DNA of 64,000 nt from Aquimarina aquimarini (GCF_900299535.1 NZ_OMKE01000035.1:1-64000), one strand, 5' to 3'. Shown: positions 1 through 9,046, counted from the first letter of the stretch. Made by a program: numbers and translations. Notes: a model not told the origin generated them from the sequence alone.

Positions 1-473
1 AACTAACCATAGCTATAGCTATGCTAACTTTTTCTTCTTTGCATAAACAAAAAAATAGCTGATTTTCTTTTTACAGTAAATTCAAAGTATAACTGGTATA
101 ACAAATACATTTTAGCTAAAAGTTTGATATCTCATCCACTCTAAAATGTATATAAGCTTCGATAAAGGGTGAAACACCATCCTTTTACGAAGCCTATATA
201 GCCGTCATCACTCGGGTATTTTAATACTATTAACAAAATCAATAGAGTTTTTCAACTCTGTTACTTTTATTCTTTACATATACTTTATAAGTAAAAAATT
301 CACTATTCTCTTGGTTCAAGTATATATTTTAAATTCAGGCAAAAGCATAGATTAATCTTTCTAAAAAAAACAGCCTAATTATTTTTATTTTGCATTACAT
401 ATTTGTGTTCGTTTCACCTTTGTTATTTATTTTCAAAGGTAAATTCTATATTAAAGGTAGCATTTGATTTAAA
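1..473. other. AT-rich region without a recognisable gene
   Basis: No open reading frame here looks like a protein on either strand. The only structured element seen is a perfect 16-bp palindrome CATAGCTATAGCTATG at 8-23, close to the window edge. The rest is AT-rich sequence with no tRNA-like cloverleaf and no clear terminator. Confidence 0.5.
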
Positions 474-476
474 TCA

Positions 477-617
477 AATTCGTGTTTGTAATTTTAACAT
501 TGTTTTAGTAGCAACTCTGTTTGTTAACCTTTCATAATCGTGATACTCATCTGATAACACTGAATATCGATCTTTTTTATTCTTAGCATTTCTAATAAAA
601 ACTACCATTCGCTTACG
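477..617 (-). pseudogene. Fragment of a tyrosine recombinase (site-specific integrase)
   Basis: The short minus-strand reading frame contains the stretch RNAKNKKDRYSVLSDEYHDY. It resembles the beta-hairpin segment of XerC/XerD-like integrases, where the usual form is 'GKGKKDRY..LS...L..L..Y'. The catalytic His-x-x-Arg and Tyr parts are missing, and the upstream part of the frame runs into a dispersed repeat (616-643), so this is at best a remnant. A function is not expected. It could also be chance resemblance, since only about 30 residues support it. Confidence 0.4.
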
Positions 618-643
618 AATAACCAATATCAAATGTTGAATAG
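616..643. repeat. Dispersed AT-rich repeat, CGAATAACCAATAT type (copy A)
   Basis: The phrase CGAATAACCAATAT followed by a TTGAATAG-like stretch recurs at 4858-4887 and in a variant form at 5700-5732. A related AT-rich phrase lies at 19446-19470. All copies are intergenic or lie in decayed sequence. Confidence 0.45.
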
Positions 644-651
644 TAAATAAT

Positions 652-717
652 CCTCGGGGCAAGCCCACGAAGTACTCGTTTGAAACGAACCTTTAATTTT
701 GAAGCAAACTTCGGAGG
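652..717. repeat. Imperfect inverted repeat with inner palindrome
   Basis: CCTCGGGGCAAGC (652-664) is roughly complementary to GCAAACTTCGGAGG (704-717). Between them lies the near-perfect palindrome TCGTTTGAAACGA (676-688). The element sits directly beside the integrase fragment and could be a relic of a mobile element end. No transposase gene is attached. Confidence 0.35.
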
Positions 718-900
718 ATTAAAACCTCACTTAATAAGTAAAAAGTATGACCAAAACTACTCTATCTTAGCTATATAATTATTGTAAATCTCTCTCTTAA
801 AAAAAGTTTATCTTACGGTTTTTTAAAAGAAGGGGTTCCTTACTTTTATACTTTTAGTAAGTGCAAATTGCTTATTCGTCAAGATTAAAACAGTACCTAA

Positions 901-1869
901 ATGAACTACAAGTCAAAAACCTTAATTACTTGCTTACTTCTTTTTATCTCAACACTTGGAATTGCTCAGGTAAGAGTTGGCGATTTTTCATATTCAAGTG
1001 ATAAATTCAAGAAGTTAAAAGACAAAGACCTAAAAAGATTTACAAATATCGAAACAGTATTTGTGTTACCAACTGTTTTCCCTAAATCACTATATGAGCA
1101 TATTCTGGGTCAAGTTTGGGATATAACACCTTATAAAGTAGTTTATAAAGATGACTTTACAGCAAATGACTTAAAAGTTGATGATGCTTTGGCTAGATTT
1201 GAATTTATAGAAATTGAAGAAACTACACAGTTAGGGATGGAGAAATCATATTCTTTTATCTTTTTAGATTTTAGTATTATTGATAAAGTAAAAAAGAAAA
1301 AGAAAGAAAACGTCTGGTGGTCATCAAGAGTAGGGGCGATCTATTTTACACCAGATATTAAAATGAGACAACAAGTAGTAGTGCCCTCTACTGAAGAAGA
1401 AGTTATTGTTGGAAATTTAATCAATTTCAAATTAGGATATTTAAAGAACTACCTACAACTAGTCAATAAAAGCCTAAAAAACAAAAAGTCTATTGATATT
1501 TATTATGACTATGTTTTTCCTGAGCTAAAAAACTTAAAAGATCATACTTTATATATAGATTCCAACCTATTATATGGATATAATGCCCTTTTTGGATTGG
1601 AAAAAAAGAATCCTGAATTGGAAAAATTAATGAAAGACTATCCTTTTAAGTATGAAATACTTGAATACAGTACCCTCGAAGAAAAAATCCTTAACCAAAA
1701 AGAAGATTTCTATTACCTAATGTGGAATCAGGTAAACTATAATAAAATAATAAACATTGTAAATGGCAAAAGTGGAAATGTAATTTATCAAGAACATACC
1801 AAGATGTCATTTAATATAAAACCAAAAGATTTTAAAAAAATTAGTTCTAAAATAAATAAATTGAATTAA
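901..1869 (+). CDS. Secreted protein of unknown function
   Basis: This 322-residue protein starts with a lipid-free signal peptide (residues 1-22, ending LGIAQ). I do not recognise a family. The mature part is Lys-rich and of mixed alpha/beta composition. It has an early 'VFVLPTVFPKSLYEHILGQVWDITPYKVVYKDD' region that looks like an alpha/beta core, and no cysteines suggestive of a disulfide-rich toxin. There is no C-terminal T9SS sorting domain, so a periplasmic location is inferred. It stands alone, with a long upstream gap and a convergent neighbour (the LRR protein). The ATG at 901 is followed by a standard leader, which supports this start. Confidence 0.7.
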   Translation: MNYKSKTLITCLLLFISTLGIAQVRVGDFSYSSDKFKKLKDKDLKRFTNIETVFVLPTVFPKSLYEHILGQVWDITPYKVVYKDDFTANDLKVDDALARFEFIEIEETTQLGMEKSYSFIFLDFSIIDKVKKKKKENVWWSSRVGAIYFTPDIKMRQQVVVPSTEEEVIVGNLINFKLGYLKNYLQLVNKSLKNKKSIDIYYDYVFPELKNLKDHTLYIDSNLLYGYNALFGLEKKNPELEKLMKDYPFKYEILEYSTLEEKILNQKEDFYYLMWNQVNYNKIINIVNGKSGNVIYQEHTKMSFNIKPKDFKKISSKINKLN

Positions 1870-1990
1870 TCCCCTTAAGAAACATTAGGACTCAACACTA
1901 TATAAATATAAAACCGAAAAATAGTAACTACTGATTACTCAATTCTAACTATTAAATCCCCAACCTCTTGTTTATCATTTACAAATAATA

Positions 1991-4594
1991 CTATTTACAA
2001 CCCCCAGAATCTAAACCATTCATATGAATGTTATTTATAAATTTGCATAAAGAGGGAGATAAAGCTTCAAATTGATTGCCTTCTAAAGATACACCTGAAA
2101 GCTGGGAAAGATTGATAAAACTGTCTGGTAAGTTTTTTAATTGATTATAACCTACATCTAAATACCCAAGCGAAGAAAGATTACCAAAACTGTCTGGTAA
2201 GCTAGATAATTGATTTATTGACAAACCTAAATTTGTAAGCGAAGATAGATTGCTAAAACTATCGGGCAAACTCTTTAATTTATTCCTTTCTAAATTCAAC
2301 TTTTTAAGCGAAGAAAGCTTACCAAAACTATTTGGTAAATTTGTTAATTGGTTATCTTTCAAATAAAAAGTCTCAAGTGCAGAAAGGTTACCTATGCTTT
2401 CGGGTAAACTCTTTAACTTATTTACCATTATATTAAAATAAGTAAGAGAACTAAGATTTCCTATACTGTTTGGCAAACTGCTTAATGGGTTTAGTTCTAC
2501 ACGAAAAGAAGCAAGCGAAGAAAGATTGCCAAAACTGCTAGGTAAACTGCTTAATTGGTTTGACGCTAAATCTAATTTTTTGAGTGTAGAAAGATCTCCA
2601 AAACTATCTGGCAAGCCCTTTAATTGATTACCTCTCAACACTAAATGAGTAAGTGCAGAAAGATTGCCAAAACTAGCTAAAAGATTAGTTAGTTTATTGT
2701 CTCGTAAATTTAATTCTTGAAGTGTAGAAAGGTTACCAAAACTGTCTGGTAGACTAATAATATCATTCTTTCCTATACTTAAACCTGTAAGTGAAGAAAG
2801 ATTGCCAAAACTATCTGGGAGATTTGTTAATTGATTATTATATAAATTGAGCTCTATAAGCTTAGAAAGGTGACCAAAATTCTCTGGTAAATTTACTATT
2901 GAATTATCTTCTAGGTTTAAAGAAATAAGCAAAGAAAGGTGACCAAAATTCTCTGGCATCCCTTCTAACCTATTATCTTTTAAGTCCAAATAAGTAAGTG
3001 AAGAAAGATTGCCAAAATTTTCTGGTAAACTCGTTAATTGATTATGCTTTAAATACAATTCTTCAAGAGATAAAAGATTACCAAAACTATCTGGCAAACT
3101 ACTTAATTGATTGCTTGGATTACTTTTTAACATAGTACCCTCTATAAACAAAACCTTAAGTGAAGAAAGATTACCAAAACTATCAGGTAAATCTGTTAAT
3201 TGATTTTTGTTCATATCCAATCTCGTAAGAGCAGAAAGGTGACCAAAACTATCTGGCAAAGTCCTTAGTTTATTGCTATACAATTCTAAAGCCTCAAGTG
3301 TTGTAAGGTTGCCAAAATTACTTGGTAAACTCGTCAACTGATTCTCATACAAATGCAAAATCCTAAGTGCAGAAAGATTGCCAAAACTACTTGGCAAATT
3401 CTTTAATTGGTTTTCTCGCAATGTCAAATCACTAAGCTTCTTTAAGTTTCCAAAACTGTCTGGCAAATCCGTTAATTGATTTTCTCCTAAAAATAAAGCT
3501 GAAAGTGAAGAAAGATTGCCAAAATTTTCTGGTAAACTCGTTAATTGATTCTTTCCTAAACTCAACCATTCGAGTACCCCTAGACTTCCAAAACTGGCTG
3601 GTAAACTAGTTAATTGATTACTATTTAAATCCAAAGCTGTAAGTGACGAAAGATTACCAAAACTATCAGAAAGACTTGTTAATTGATTATTTTTCAAACG
3701 TAAAGTTGTAAGTGCAGAAAGATGATCAAAACTGTCTGGCAAACTCTTTAATTTGTTATTTTCTAAACTCAAATCAACAAGCTTAGAAAGTTTACCAAAA
3801 CTATCTGGTAAACTCCTTAATTCATTACGCTGTAAATCCAAAGCTGTAAGCGAAGAAAGTTTACCAAAACTGTCTGGTAAATTAATTATTTTATTATATT
3901 CTAAGTCCAACCACTCAAGTAATAGTAAGTTACCAAAATTTTCAGACAAACTTACTAACCTATTACCGTTTATATACAACTTTGTAAGAGCCGAAAGATC
4001 ACCAAAATTTTCTGGTAAACTCTTTAATTCATTACTACTTAACTCTAAAGTTTCAAGCGAAGAAAGATGACCAAAATTGTTTGGTAACCCCTTTAATCTA
4101 TTTTTTGTTAATTCCAAACTTGTAAGCGCAGAAAGATTGCCAAAACTGCTGGGTAAACTGCTTAATTGATTTGACACTAAATCTAACTTTTTAAGTGCAG
4201 AGAGATCACCAAAACTATCAGGTAAACTCTTTAATTCATTACCTCTCAACACTAAACTGGTAAGCGAAGAAAGATTGCCAAAACTAGCTGGAAGTCTTGT
4301 TAATAGATTATTATATAAATTCAGCTTTATAAGTGCAGAAAGGTTGCCAAAACTATCAGGTAAACTCGTTATTTTTTCACTTCTTATTTCTAAATTTGTT
4401 ACTCTTCCATTCTCTATACGTACACCTTTCCAATCTTCTATATTTTTTGTAGAAATATCCCAATCCAGTGTATTGTTTGGATTAGACTTATACAGATCAA
4501 TTAATACTGATCGATCATCTTGCGCTGTGCCAGTATTATAAAAAAATAATAGCATCACAAATAGCATCATGGATGTAAAATATACGTTACTCAT
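1991..4594 (-). CDS. Secreted leucine-rich-repeat protein (33 LRRs)
   Basis: This 867-residue protein has a signal peptide (residues 1-24, ending GTAQ) and an N-terminal cap resembling the plant-type LRR cap ('LIDLYKSNPNNTLDWD....DWKGV', residues 31-58). From residue 77 it carries about 33 tandem repeats of 23 residues with consensus SLPDSFGNLSSLTxLxLxxNxL. One repeat (the 18th) is 8 residues longer. The last 24 residues form a cap with two cysteines (CKF...GGCK). Neither a membrane anchor nor a T9SS sorting domain is visible. LRR solenoids of this kind bind proteins or glycans, so a role in adhesion or recognition is an inference. Repeats 2-4 and 25-27 are closely similar, which shows internal segmental duplication. 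Confidence 0.9.
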   Translation of the reverse strand: MSNVYFTSMMLFVMLLFFYNTGTAQDDRSVLIDLYKSNPNNTLDWDISTKNIEDWKGVRIENGRVTNLEIRSEKITSLPDSFGNLSALIKLNLYNNLLTRLPASFGNLSSLTSLVLRGNELKSLPDSFGDLSALKKLDLVSNQLSSLPSSFGNLSALTSLELTKNRLKGLPNNFGHLSSLETLELSSNELKSLPENFGDLSALTKLYINGNRLVSLSENFGNLLLLEWLDLEYNKIINLPDSFGKLSSLTALDLQRNELRSLPDSFGKLSKLVDLSLENNKLKSLPDSFDHLSALTTLRLKNNQLTSLSDSFGNLSSLTALDLNSNQLTSLPASFGSLGVLEWLSLGKNQLTSLPENFGNLSSLSALFLGENQLTDLPDSFGNLKKLSDLTLRENQLKNLPSSFGNLSALRILHLYENQLTSLPSNFGNLTTLEALELYSNKLRTLPDSFGHLSALTRLDMNKNQLTDLPDSFGNLSSLKVLFIEGTMLKSNPSNQLSSLPDSFGNLLSLEELYLKHNQLTSLPENFGNLSSLTYLDLKDNRLEGMPENFGHLSLLISLNLEDNSIVNLPENFGHLSKLIELNLYNNQLTNLPDSFGNLSSLTGLSIGKNDIISLPDSFGNLSTLQELNLRDNKLTNLLASFGNLSALTHLVLRGNQLKGLPDSFGDLSTLKKLDLASNQLSSLPSSFGNLSSLASFRVELNPLSSLPNSIGNLSSLTYFNIMVNKLKSLPESIGNLSALETFYLKDNQLTNLPNSFGKLSSLKKLNLERNKLKSLPDSFSNLSSLTNLGLSINQLSSLPDSFGNLSSLGYLDVGYNQLKNLPDSFINLSQLSGVSLEGNQFEALSPSLCKFINNIHMNGLDSGGCK
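2480..2686 (-). repeat. LRR three-repeat block, downstream copy
   Basis: These 207 bases encode LRRs 25-27 of the secreted LRR protein. They match the block at 4091-4297 (LRRs 2-4) in both protein and DNA sequence. For example, 'LVLRGN' and 'FGDLS.LKKLDL.SNQLSSLPSSFGNLS' occur in both. Confidence 0.7.
4091..4297 (-). repeat. LRR three-repeat block, upstream copy
   Basis: These 207 bases encode LRRs 2-4 and pair with the block at 2480-2686. The offset is 1611 bases (537 codons), which preserves the repeat phase including the 8-residue insertion. Confidence 0.7.
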
Positions 4595-4852
4595 CGTATT
4601 AAATTATATTTATTTTTCAGTATAAGGATTGCCAAGATGGTATAGAAATACCTGAAGTTTGTGTGTGTGTGTACTGCAAAACTAAGCCTTTTTTGATAAG
4701 GTTCAAATTATTTATCCCTAAGTTATATATTGGGGTTTATCAATTCAAAATAACCTTTTCATAATCAAATTCTTACTCCTCACACAACTGTTTTTTTCTA
4801 CAAAAAAATAAAAGGTGAGTATAGAACAAATCCGTAATGAAAAAACATTCAA

Positions 4853-4943
4853 AATATCGAATAACCAATATTGAATATTGAATAAGAGGTTTTCTCAATA
4901 CTTATTCTTCATAAAAAAAGCCCCGATAATAATTAATCGGGGC
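4853..4943 (-). repeat. Duplicated 3'-flank unit (AT-rich repeat plus terminator), copy 1
   Basis: The 91 bases contain a CGAATAACC-type AT-rich segment, a CTCAATACTTATTC-type segment and a GCCCCGAT hairpin. The same order and near-identical words occur at 5696-5802. Each copy lies just after the stop codon of a minus-strand gene. Confidence 0.6.
4913..4943 (-). terminator. Rho-independent terminator of the CAP-domain gene
   Basis: The stem GCCCCGAT / ATCGGGGC (arms 4936-4943 and 4920-4927) has an 8-base loop. On the minus strand it is followed by seven T (4919-4913). It lies 20 bases after the stop codon of the CAP-domain lipoprotein gene. Confidence 0.85.
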
Positions 4944-4963
4944 AATAAAAATAGATTATAATT

Positions 4964-5464
4964 TTATTGAACAAAAAACAGCTGAACCGTATTGAGTGAA
5001 CCATCTGGACACTGAACAATAGAAATCCCCGTAGCGTTCACATTAGATTGTAACATAATACTTCTGTGAGTTGAACTATTTACAAAGGCTTGAAAAATGC
5101 GTTGAGCATTTGATTGCCCATCTGCAACATTTTCTGAAACACTTTTACTTCCAGTTTGTCTTTTTAGTTCTGTAAACCTTTGTGAAGCACCTGTATGTAA
5201 TGGACTATTACATCTATCTGTGTTATCTGGAAATATTGCTGCTACATTATCTGCAACACTTACACGTCTAAGAGTTTGTACTCCATTTTCTATTCTAAAA
5301 TTATTTACAAGTCTTAATAGTTCAGATTCCTGAGATGAGTTTTTTGAATGAACCTCTGTAAACTTCTCTAGAGACTCTACTTCATTAATCTCCTTGTCGT
5401 CATTACTACAAGACATAAAAGTTACGATACATACAATAGCTAAAAATAAATTTAAATTTTTCAT
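4964..5464 (-). CDS. CAP/SCP-like domain lipoprotein
   Basis: This 166-residue lipoprotein has a lipobox (FMSC, Cys about residue 19) followed by SNDDKE, an acidic stretch of the kind that directs flavobacterial lipoproteins to the surface. The CAP domain spans roughly residues 45-166. It shows 'LLRLVNNFRIENGVQTL' at the start, 'LHTG', 'SENVA' and 'STHRSIM' in order, which supply the two His and the Glu of the usual CAP cavity. CAP proteins in bacteria are extracellular and of mostly unknown activity. The gene is monocistronic with its own terminator. The ATG start gives a correct signal sequence. Confidence 0.85.
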   Translation of the reverse strand: MKNLNLFLAIVCIVTFMSCSNDDKEINEVESLEKFTEVHSKNSSQESELLRLVNNFRIENGVQTLRRVSVADNVAAIFPDNTDRCNSPLHTGASQRFTELKRQTGSKSVSENVADGQSNAQRIFQAFVNSSTHRSIMLQSNVNATGISIVQCPDGSLNTVQLFFVQ

Positions 5465-5695
5465 GAATGAATTAATTTTAAGAGTTAATAAATATTTGTT
5501 TTATTCTTTCATATAAGGTATTTATTAATACTACTTGTCATTTTTTTTTTAACTACGTTTAATTTTTTTTAAGTATTTAATTAATTAGAGTTCTTAATTA
5601 TTCACAAGAAAAAGTTAAAAGAAAAACGACACCTGATTTATCTTTCTACCTACAAAATAGATTCTAGGTCAAGTTTGGAACGACATAACAAACAG

Positions 5696-5802
5696 AATAT
5701 CGAATAACCTAATATTTAATATAGAATAAGGAGCCCTTCTCAATACTCATTACCCAATTCTAATTCATCATAAAAAAAGCCCCGATAATACTAATCAGGG
5801 CT
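5696..5802 (-). repeat. Duplicated 3'-flank unit, copy 2
   Basis: This is the second copy of the unit at 4853-4943. It shares GAATATCGAATAACC, TCTCAATACT, a TTCATCATAAAAAAAGCCCCGATAAT-type segment (about 5763-5789) and the hairpin. It is about 16 bases longer than copy 1 because of an insertion in the middle. Confidence 0.6.
5772..5802 (-). terminator. Rho-independent terminator ending the catabolic block
   Basis: The arms AGCCCTGAT and ATCGGGGCT (minus strand, one G-T pair) are followed by a T7 run at 5778-5772. The element lies 26 bases beyond the E1 stop and would end the long minus-strand transcription unit. Confidence 0.8.
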
Positions 5803-5828
5803 ATATAAATGCGGTGTACTTTAGTACA

Positions 5829-7892
5829 CTAATACTTCAGTAGTTCTTCTATTTTTTGCTTTACTTTTTCTGTAGAAGGAATCATGGTTTGCTCCAACGT
5901 ACTGTTTAAAGGAATGGCTGGCATGTTCTCAGAACCTATCGTCATTACAGGAGCATCTAGTGATCTAAAACATTCTTCCTGAATTTTACCCGATAATGCT
6001 CTTGCAAAAGAATTATTAGTAGGCTCTTCTGTAACGACAAGGCACTTTTTGGTTTTCTTTACCGATTCCATGATCGTTTCCTCATCTAGAGGGTACAATG
6101 TTCTTAAATCAATAATCTCTACCGTTTCTTTTATATCCTTTGTCGCATTAAGCGCCCAATGAACTCCCATACCATAGGTTACTATAGTCATAGTTTCTTT
6201 TTCATCTTGTGGCCAGATGCGTTGCACTACATTCGCTTTACCAAAAGGCAATACATAATCCTCTGATGGCTCTATGGTTCTGGCAGCATCTGTTCCTTTT
6301 ACTTTGGACCAATACAAACCTTTATGCTCTAAAATCACTACAGGATTTGGGTCGTGATATGCCGCTTTCATTAATCCTTTTAGGTCTGCTCCATTACTTG
6401 GATATGCAATCTTGATTCCACGAATATTGGTAACTACAGATTCTACAGATGATGAGTGATACGGCCCACCACTACCATACGCTCCAATAGGAACTCTCAG
6501 TATCATCGATACAGGCCATTTTCCATTAGATAAATAACACGATCTACTTACCTCAGTAAATAACTGGTTAAGTCCTGGCCAGATATAATCCGCAAACTGC
6601 ACCTCTACAATAGGTTTTAACCCTACGGCAGACATTCCTACTGTTGATCCTACAATAAAAGCTTCTTGAATAGGAGTATTAAATACACGCTCATCTCCAA
6701 ATTTCTGAGCCAATGTAGCGGCTTCTCTAAATACGCCACCTAGTCTTCCTCCTACATCCTGACCGTATAACAAGCACTCTTTGTTTTCTTTCATCAATTC
6801 TTCTACCGCAAACAGGGCGCAATCTACCATCACCACTTCTTCTTTATCAGCGGGAGATCGCTCTCCTTTTTCTTCTATAATTGGAGTAGGTGCAAAATCA
6901 TGAGTAAACAAATCTTCTGGTGTTGGATCTTCAGCTTTCATAGCCTCTTCCAAATCTTTGGCTACAACCGCTTTTGTTTCAGCTTCAATAGCTTGTATCT
7001 CTTTTTCTGTAAAACCATTCTCCAGCAATTGCTTTTTCAATACTGGGTATGGGTCACGAGAGCGAGCCTCTTCAAGATCATCACGATACCACTCCATTCT
7101 CACACCAGAGGTATGATGGTTTAGTAAAGGTACTTTGGCATGTACCAGCATTGGGCGTCTTTCTTCTCTAATAGTTTTTATAACTTCTTGCAATGCCAGA
7201 TAACTTTCTGTAAAGTTTGCACCATCTATAGAGATCGCATCCAACCCATTAAACCCTTGTGCATACTCATATGCATTTTGCGCTCTGGTTTCTGCTGCAT
7301 TTGCAGAGATATCCCATCCGTTATCCTGTACCAGATATAAAATAGGTAACTGCTTTAATGCTGCCATCTGGAAAGCTTCTGCAATCTCACCTTCTGTAAC
7401 AGAAGCATCTCCTAGTGAACATACTACCAGAGGCTTGTCCTGCAATGTTTTATCATCCAGATCAACCAATTCTTTGTACTGTATTCCCATAGCAACACCC
7501 GTAGAAGGTATAGCCTGCATTCCTGTTGCAGAGGATTGATGTGGAATTTTTGGTTTATCATCATCTCTCAAACTTGGATGCGAATAATAGGTTCTTCCAC
7601 CAGAAAAAGGATCCTCCTTTTTTGCTAGTAACTGCAACATCAAATCATACGGACGCATACCAATTCCTAATAACATCGCATCGTCACGATAATAAGGAAA
7701 AGCATAATCCTGAGGCAATAAATGCATTGCTGTAGCAATCTGAATGGCTTCATGCCCTCTAGATGTAGCATGCACATATTTTGAAACTATTTTAAAGTTC
7801 TCTTCATACAATTCTGCCATCGATTTGGCAGTACAAAGCGTTGTAAATGCTTTTTGTAATACTTCTTTTGCTATCGTCTTTTCAGCTACCAT
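5829..7892 (-). CDS. 2-oxo-acid dehydrogenase E1, fused alpha and beta subunits
   Basis: This 687-residue enzyme is the thiamine-diphosphate-dependent decarboxylating component of a branched-chain-type 2-oxo-acid dehydrogenase complex. The alpha half (about 1-330) has the ThDP motif from GDASVTEGE to QDN (residues 161-191). The beta half (about 350-687) has the usual transketolase pyrimidine and C-terminal domains ('LYGQDVG.RLGGVFR', 'IVTYGMGV'). Alpha and beta are separate proteins in most bacteria, and the fusion is typical of Bacteroidota. It is the last gene after E2 and an aminotransferase. In this paa context phenylpyruvate is a possible substrate (inference), with branched-chain oxo acids the default. 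No E3 gene is nearby. Confidence 0.9.
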   Translation of the reverse strand: MVAEKTIAKEVLQKAFTTLCTAKSMAELYEENFKIVSKYVHATSRGHEAIQIATAMHLLPQDYAFPYYRDDAMLLGIGMRPYDLMLQLLAKKEDPFSGGRTYYSHPSLRDDDKPKIPHQSSATGMQAIPSTGVAMGIQYKELVDLDDKTLQDKPLVVCSLGDASVTEGEIAEAFQMAALKQLPILYLVQDNGWDISANAAETRAQNAYEYAQGFNGLDAISIDGANFTESYLALQEVIKTIREERRPMLVHAKVPLLNHHTSGVRMEWYRDDLEEARSRDPYPVLKKQLLENGFTEKEIQAIEAETKAVVAKDLEEAMKAEDPTPEDLFTHDFAPTPIIEEKGERSPADKEEVVMVDCALFAVEELMKENKECLLYGQDVGGRLGGVFREAATLAQKFGDERVFNTPIQEAFIVGSTVGMSAVGLKPIVEVQFADYIWPGLNQLFTEVSRSCYLSNGKWPVSMILRVPIGAYGSGGPYHSSSVESVVTNIRGIKIAYPSNGADLKGLMKAAYHDPNPVVILEHKGLYWSKVKGTDAARTIEPSEDYVLPFGKANVVQRIWPQDEKETMTIVTYGMGVHWALNATKDIKETVEIIDLRTLYPLDEETIMESVKKTKKCLVVTEEPTNNSFARALSGKIQEECFRSLDAPVMTIGSENMPAIPLNSTLEQTMIPSTEKVKQKIEELLKY

Positions 7893-7960
7893 TTTTACTG
7901 TAGTTTTTGATATATGAATTCAAGTGTATTCCAGAATGACTATACTAGATCTTGATTCGT

Positions 7961-9034
7961 TTATTTTACTTTTTCTTCAACAGCCACTGGTACAATCCAC
8001 CCGTGTGTATCTTCTCTTTTCTGTGCCTTGATTTCGTCTAGTGTATTTTTCATATCCAGACTTACAGGGTTTGCTTCTGGCAATGTGACTACCTCATCAT
8101 TATACCCAATCGCTTCTACCATAGCAATGGCAACAGCCGTACCAGTACCAAAAGCTTCTTCAAGCTTTCCTTCTTTTGAGTATTGTATTACTTCATCTAT
8201 CGTTATAGGGCGTTCTTCAACTTCAAACCCTTTATCTTTTAATAAGGTAATAGCACTGTCTCTAGTAATTCCTTTTAAGATAGAGCCACTTGTATTGGGA
8301 GTAATAAACTTACCATCAATCTTAAAAAAGATATTCATCGTTCCTACCTCCTGAATATACTTATGCTCGTTGGCATCTAACCATAATACTTGATCATATC
8401 CTTTGGCTTTGGCTTTTTCTGTTGGCAAGATCGCTGCTGCATAGTTTCCTGCTGCTTTTGCTTCTCCAGTACCTCCATCTGCCGCTCTTATATATTCAGT
8501 CTCAGCATATAGACGTATCTTTTTGGTAAAGAAAGGTCCTGCAGGAGAACAGATTACAATAAATTTATAGCTTGTGGCTGCTCGCATACCAATAAAAGGT
8601 TCGTCTGCATACATAAATGGACGCAGGTATAAAGCACTTCCTTCTTGCGGGGGTATCCATCCTTTTTCTACTCCTACAATTTGTTTTACAGCTTCTACAA
8701 AAAGATCTTCAGGTACAGCTGGCATTCCCATTCTGGCAGCACTGTGATTAAGTCGTTTTGCATTTTCTTCTGGTCTAAATAATAATGGAGTATTATTCTC
8801 TCCTACGGTTGCCTTCATTCCTTCAAAAATTGCCTGTCCATAATGCAATGCCATCGCAGCAGGGTGGGTAGGGATTAATTCCAAAGGTTCTATTCTTGGA
8901 TTTAGCCATACACCATCTTCATATTCACAGATAAACATGTGATCGGTAAAAGTTTTTCCTAAAGGGATATTATCAAAATCAATATCCGCTAATTTTGAAT
9001 GTGAAGTCTTTGTAATTTTAATGTGTTGCTCCAT
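7961..9034 (-). CDS. ilvE: Branched-chain-type amino acid aminotransferase (class IV, PLP)
   Basis: This 357-residue fold-type IV aminotransferase has the BCAT signature: 'HYGQAIFEGMKA' (residues 64-75), 'LYLRPFMYADEP' and the PLP-lysine in 'GEAKAAGNYAA' (K193). 'GYDQVLWLDANEHKYIQEVGTMNIFF' lies downstream of it. It interconverts branched-chain (and in many members aromatic) amino acids and their 2-oxo acids. It lies between E2 and E1 on the same strand, so its oxo-acid product would be handed to that complex. The spacing to E1 is 68 bases. The ATG at 9034 gives the normal family length. The name follows family similarity. Preference for Phe versus Val/Leu/Ile cannot be read from the sequence. 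Confidence 0.88.
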   Translation of the reverse strand: MEQHIKITKTSHSKLADIDFDNIPLGKTFTDHMFICEYEDGVWLNPRIEPLELIPTHPAAMALHYGQAIFEGMKATVGENNTPLLFRPEENAKRLNHSAARMGMPAVPEDLFVEAVKQIVGVEKGWIPPQEGSALYLRPFMYADEPFIGMRAATSYKFIVICSPAGPFFTKKIRLYAETEYIRAADGGTGEAKAAGNYAAAILPTEKAKAKGYDQVLWLDANEHKYIQEVGTMNIFFKIDGKFITPNTSGSILKGITRDSAITLLKDKGFEVEERPITIDEVIQYSKEGKLEEAFGTGTAVAIAMVEAIGYNDEVVTLPEANPVSLDMKNTLDEIKAQKREDTHGWIVPVAVEEKVK

Positions 9035-9046
9035 TAGTACTGTTTT

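Larger units (their letters stand above)
4595..4963. other. Intergenic region between LRR and CAP genes
   Basis: No gene is seen. The region holds a short GT tract (around 4660-4672), a copy of the CGAATAACC repeat (4853-4887) and the terminator of the CAP gene (4913-4943). The promoter of the LRR gene should lie near 4600-4680, but no clear TAnnTTTG was picked out. Confidence 0.5.
5465..5828. other. Intergenic region between CAP gene and E1 gene
   Basis: No gene is seen. The right half (5696-5802) is the second copy of the repeat-plus-terminator unit that follows the E1 stop codon. The left half should hold the CAP promoter, and is AT-rich with homopolymers. Confidence 0.5.

Noticed and set aside
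8..23. 16-bp palindrome at the window edge as an operator or origin element
   Set aside because: It is a perfect palindrome but made of simple TAGCTA words, single in the window and without an adjacent gene, so no function is claimed.
3753..4541. Plus-strand frames opposite the LRR gene
   Set aside because: They are the antisense reading of the regular 69-base LRR repeat. Their periodic 'LPKLSGKL' pattern comes from the repeat, not from a gene.
4660..4672. Short GT dinucleotide tract
   Set aside because: It is only about six units and not near a start codon or promoter, so a phase-variable role is not supported.
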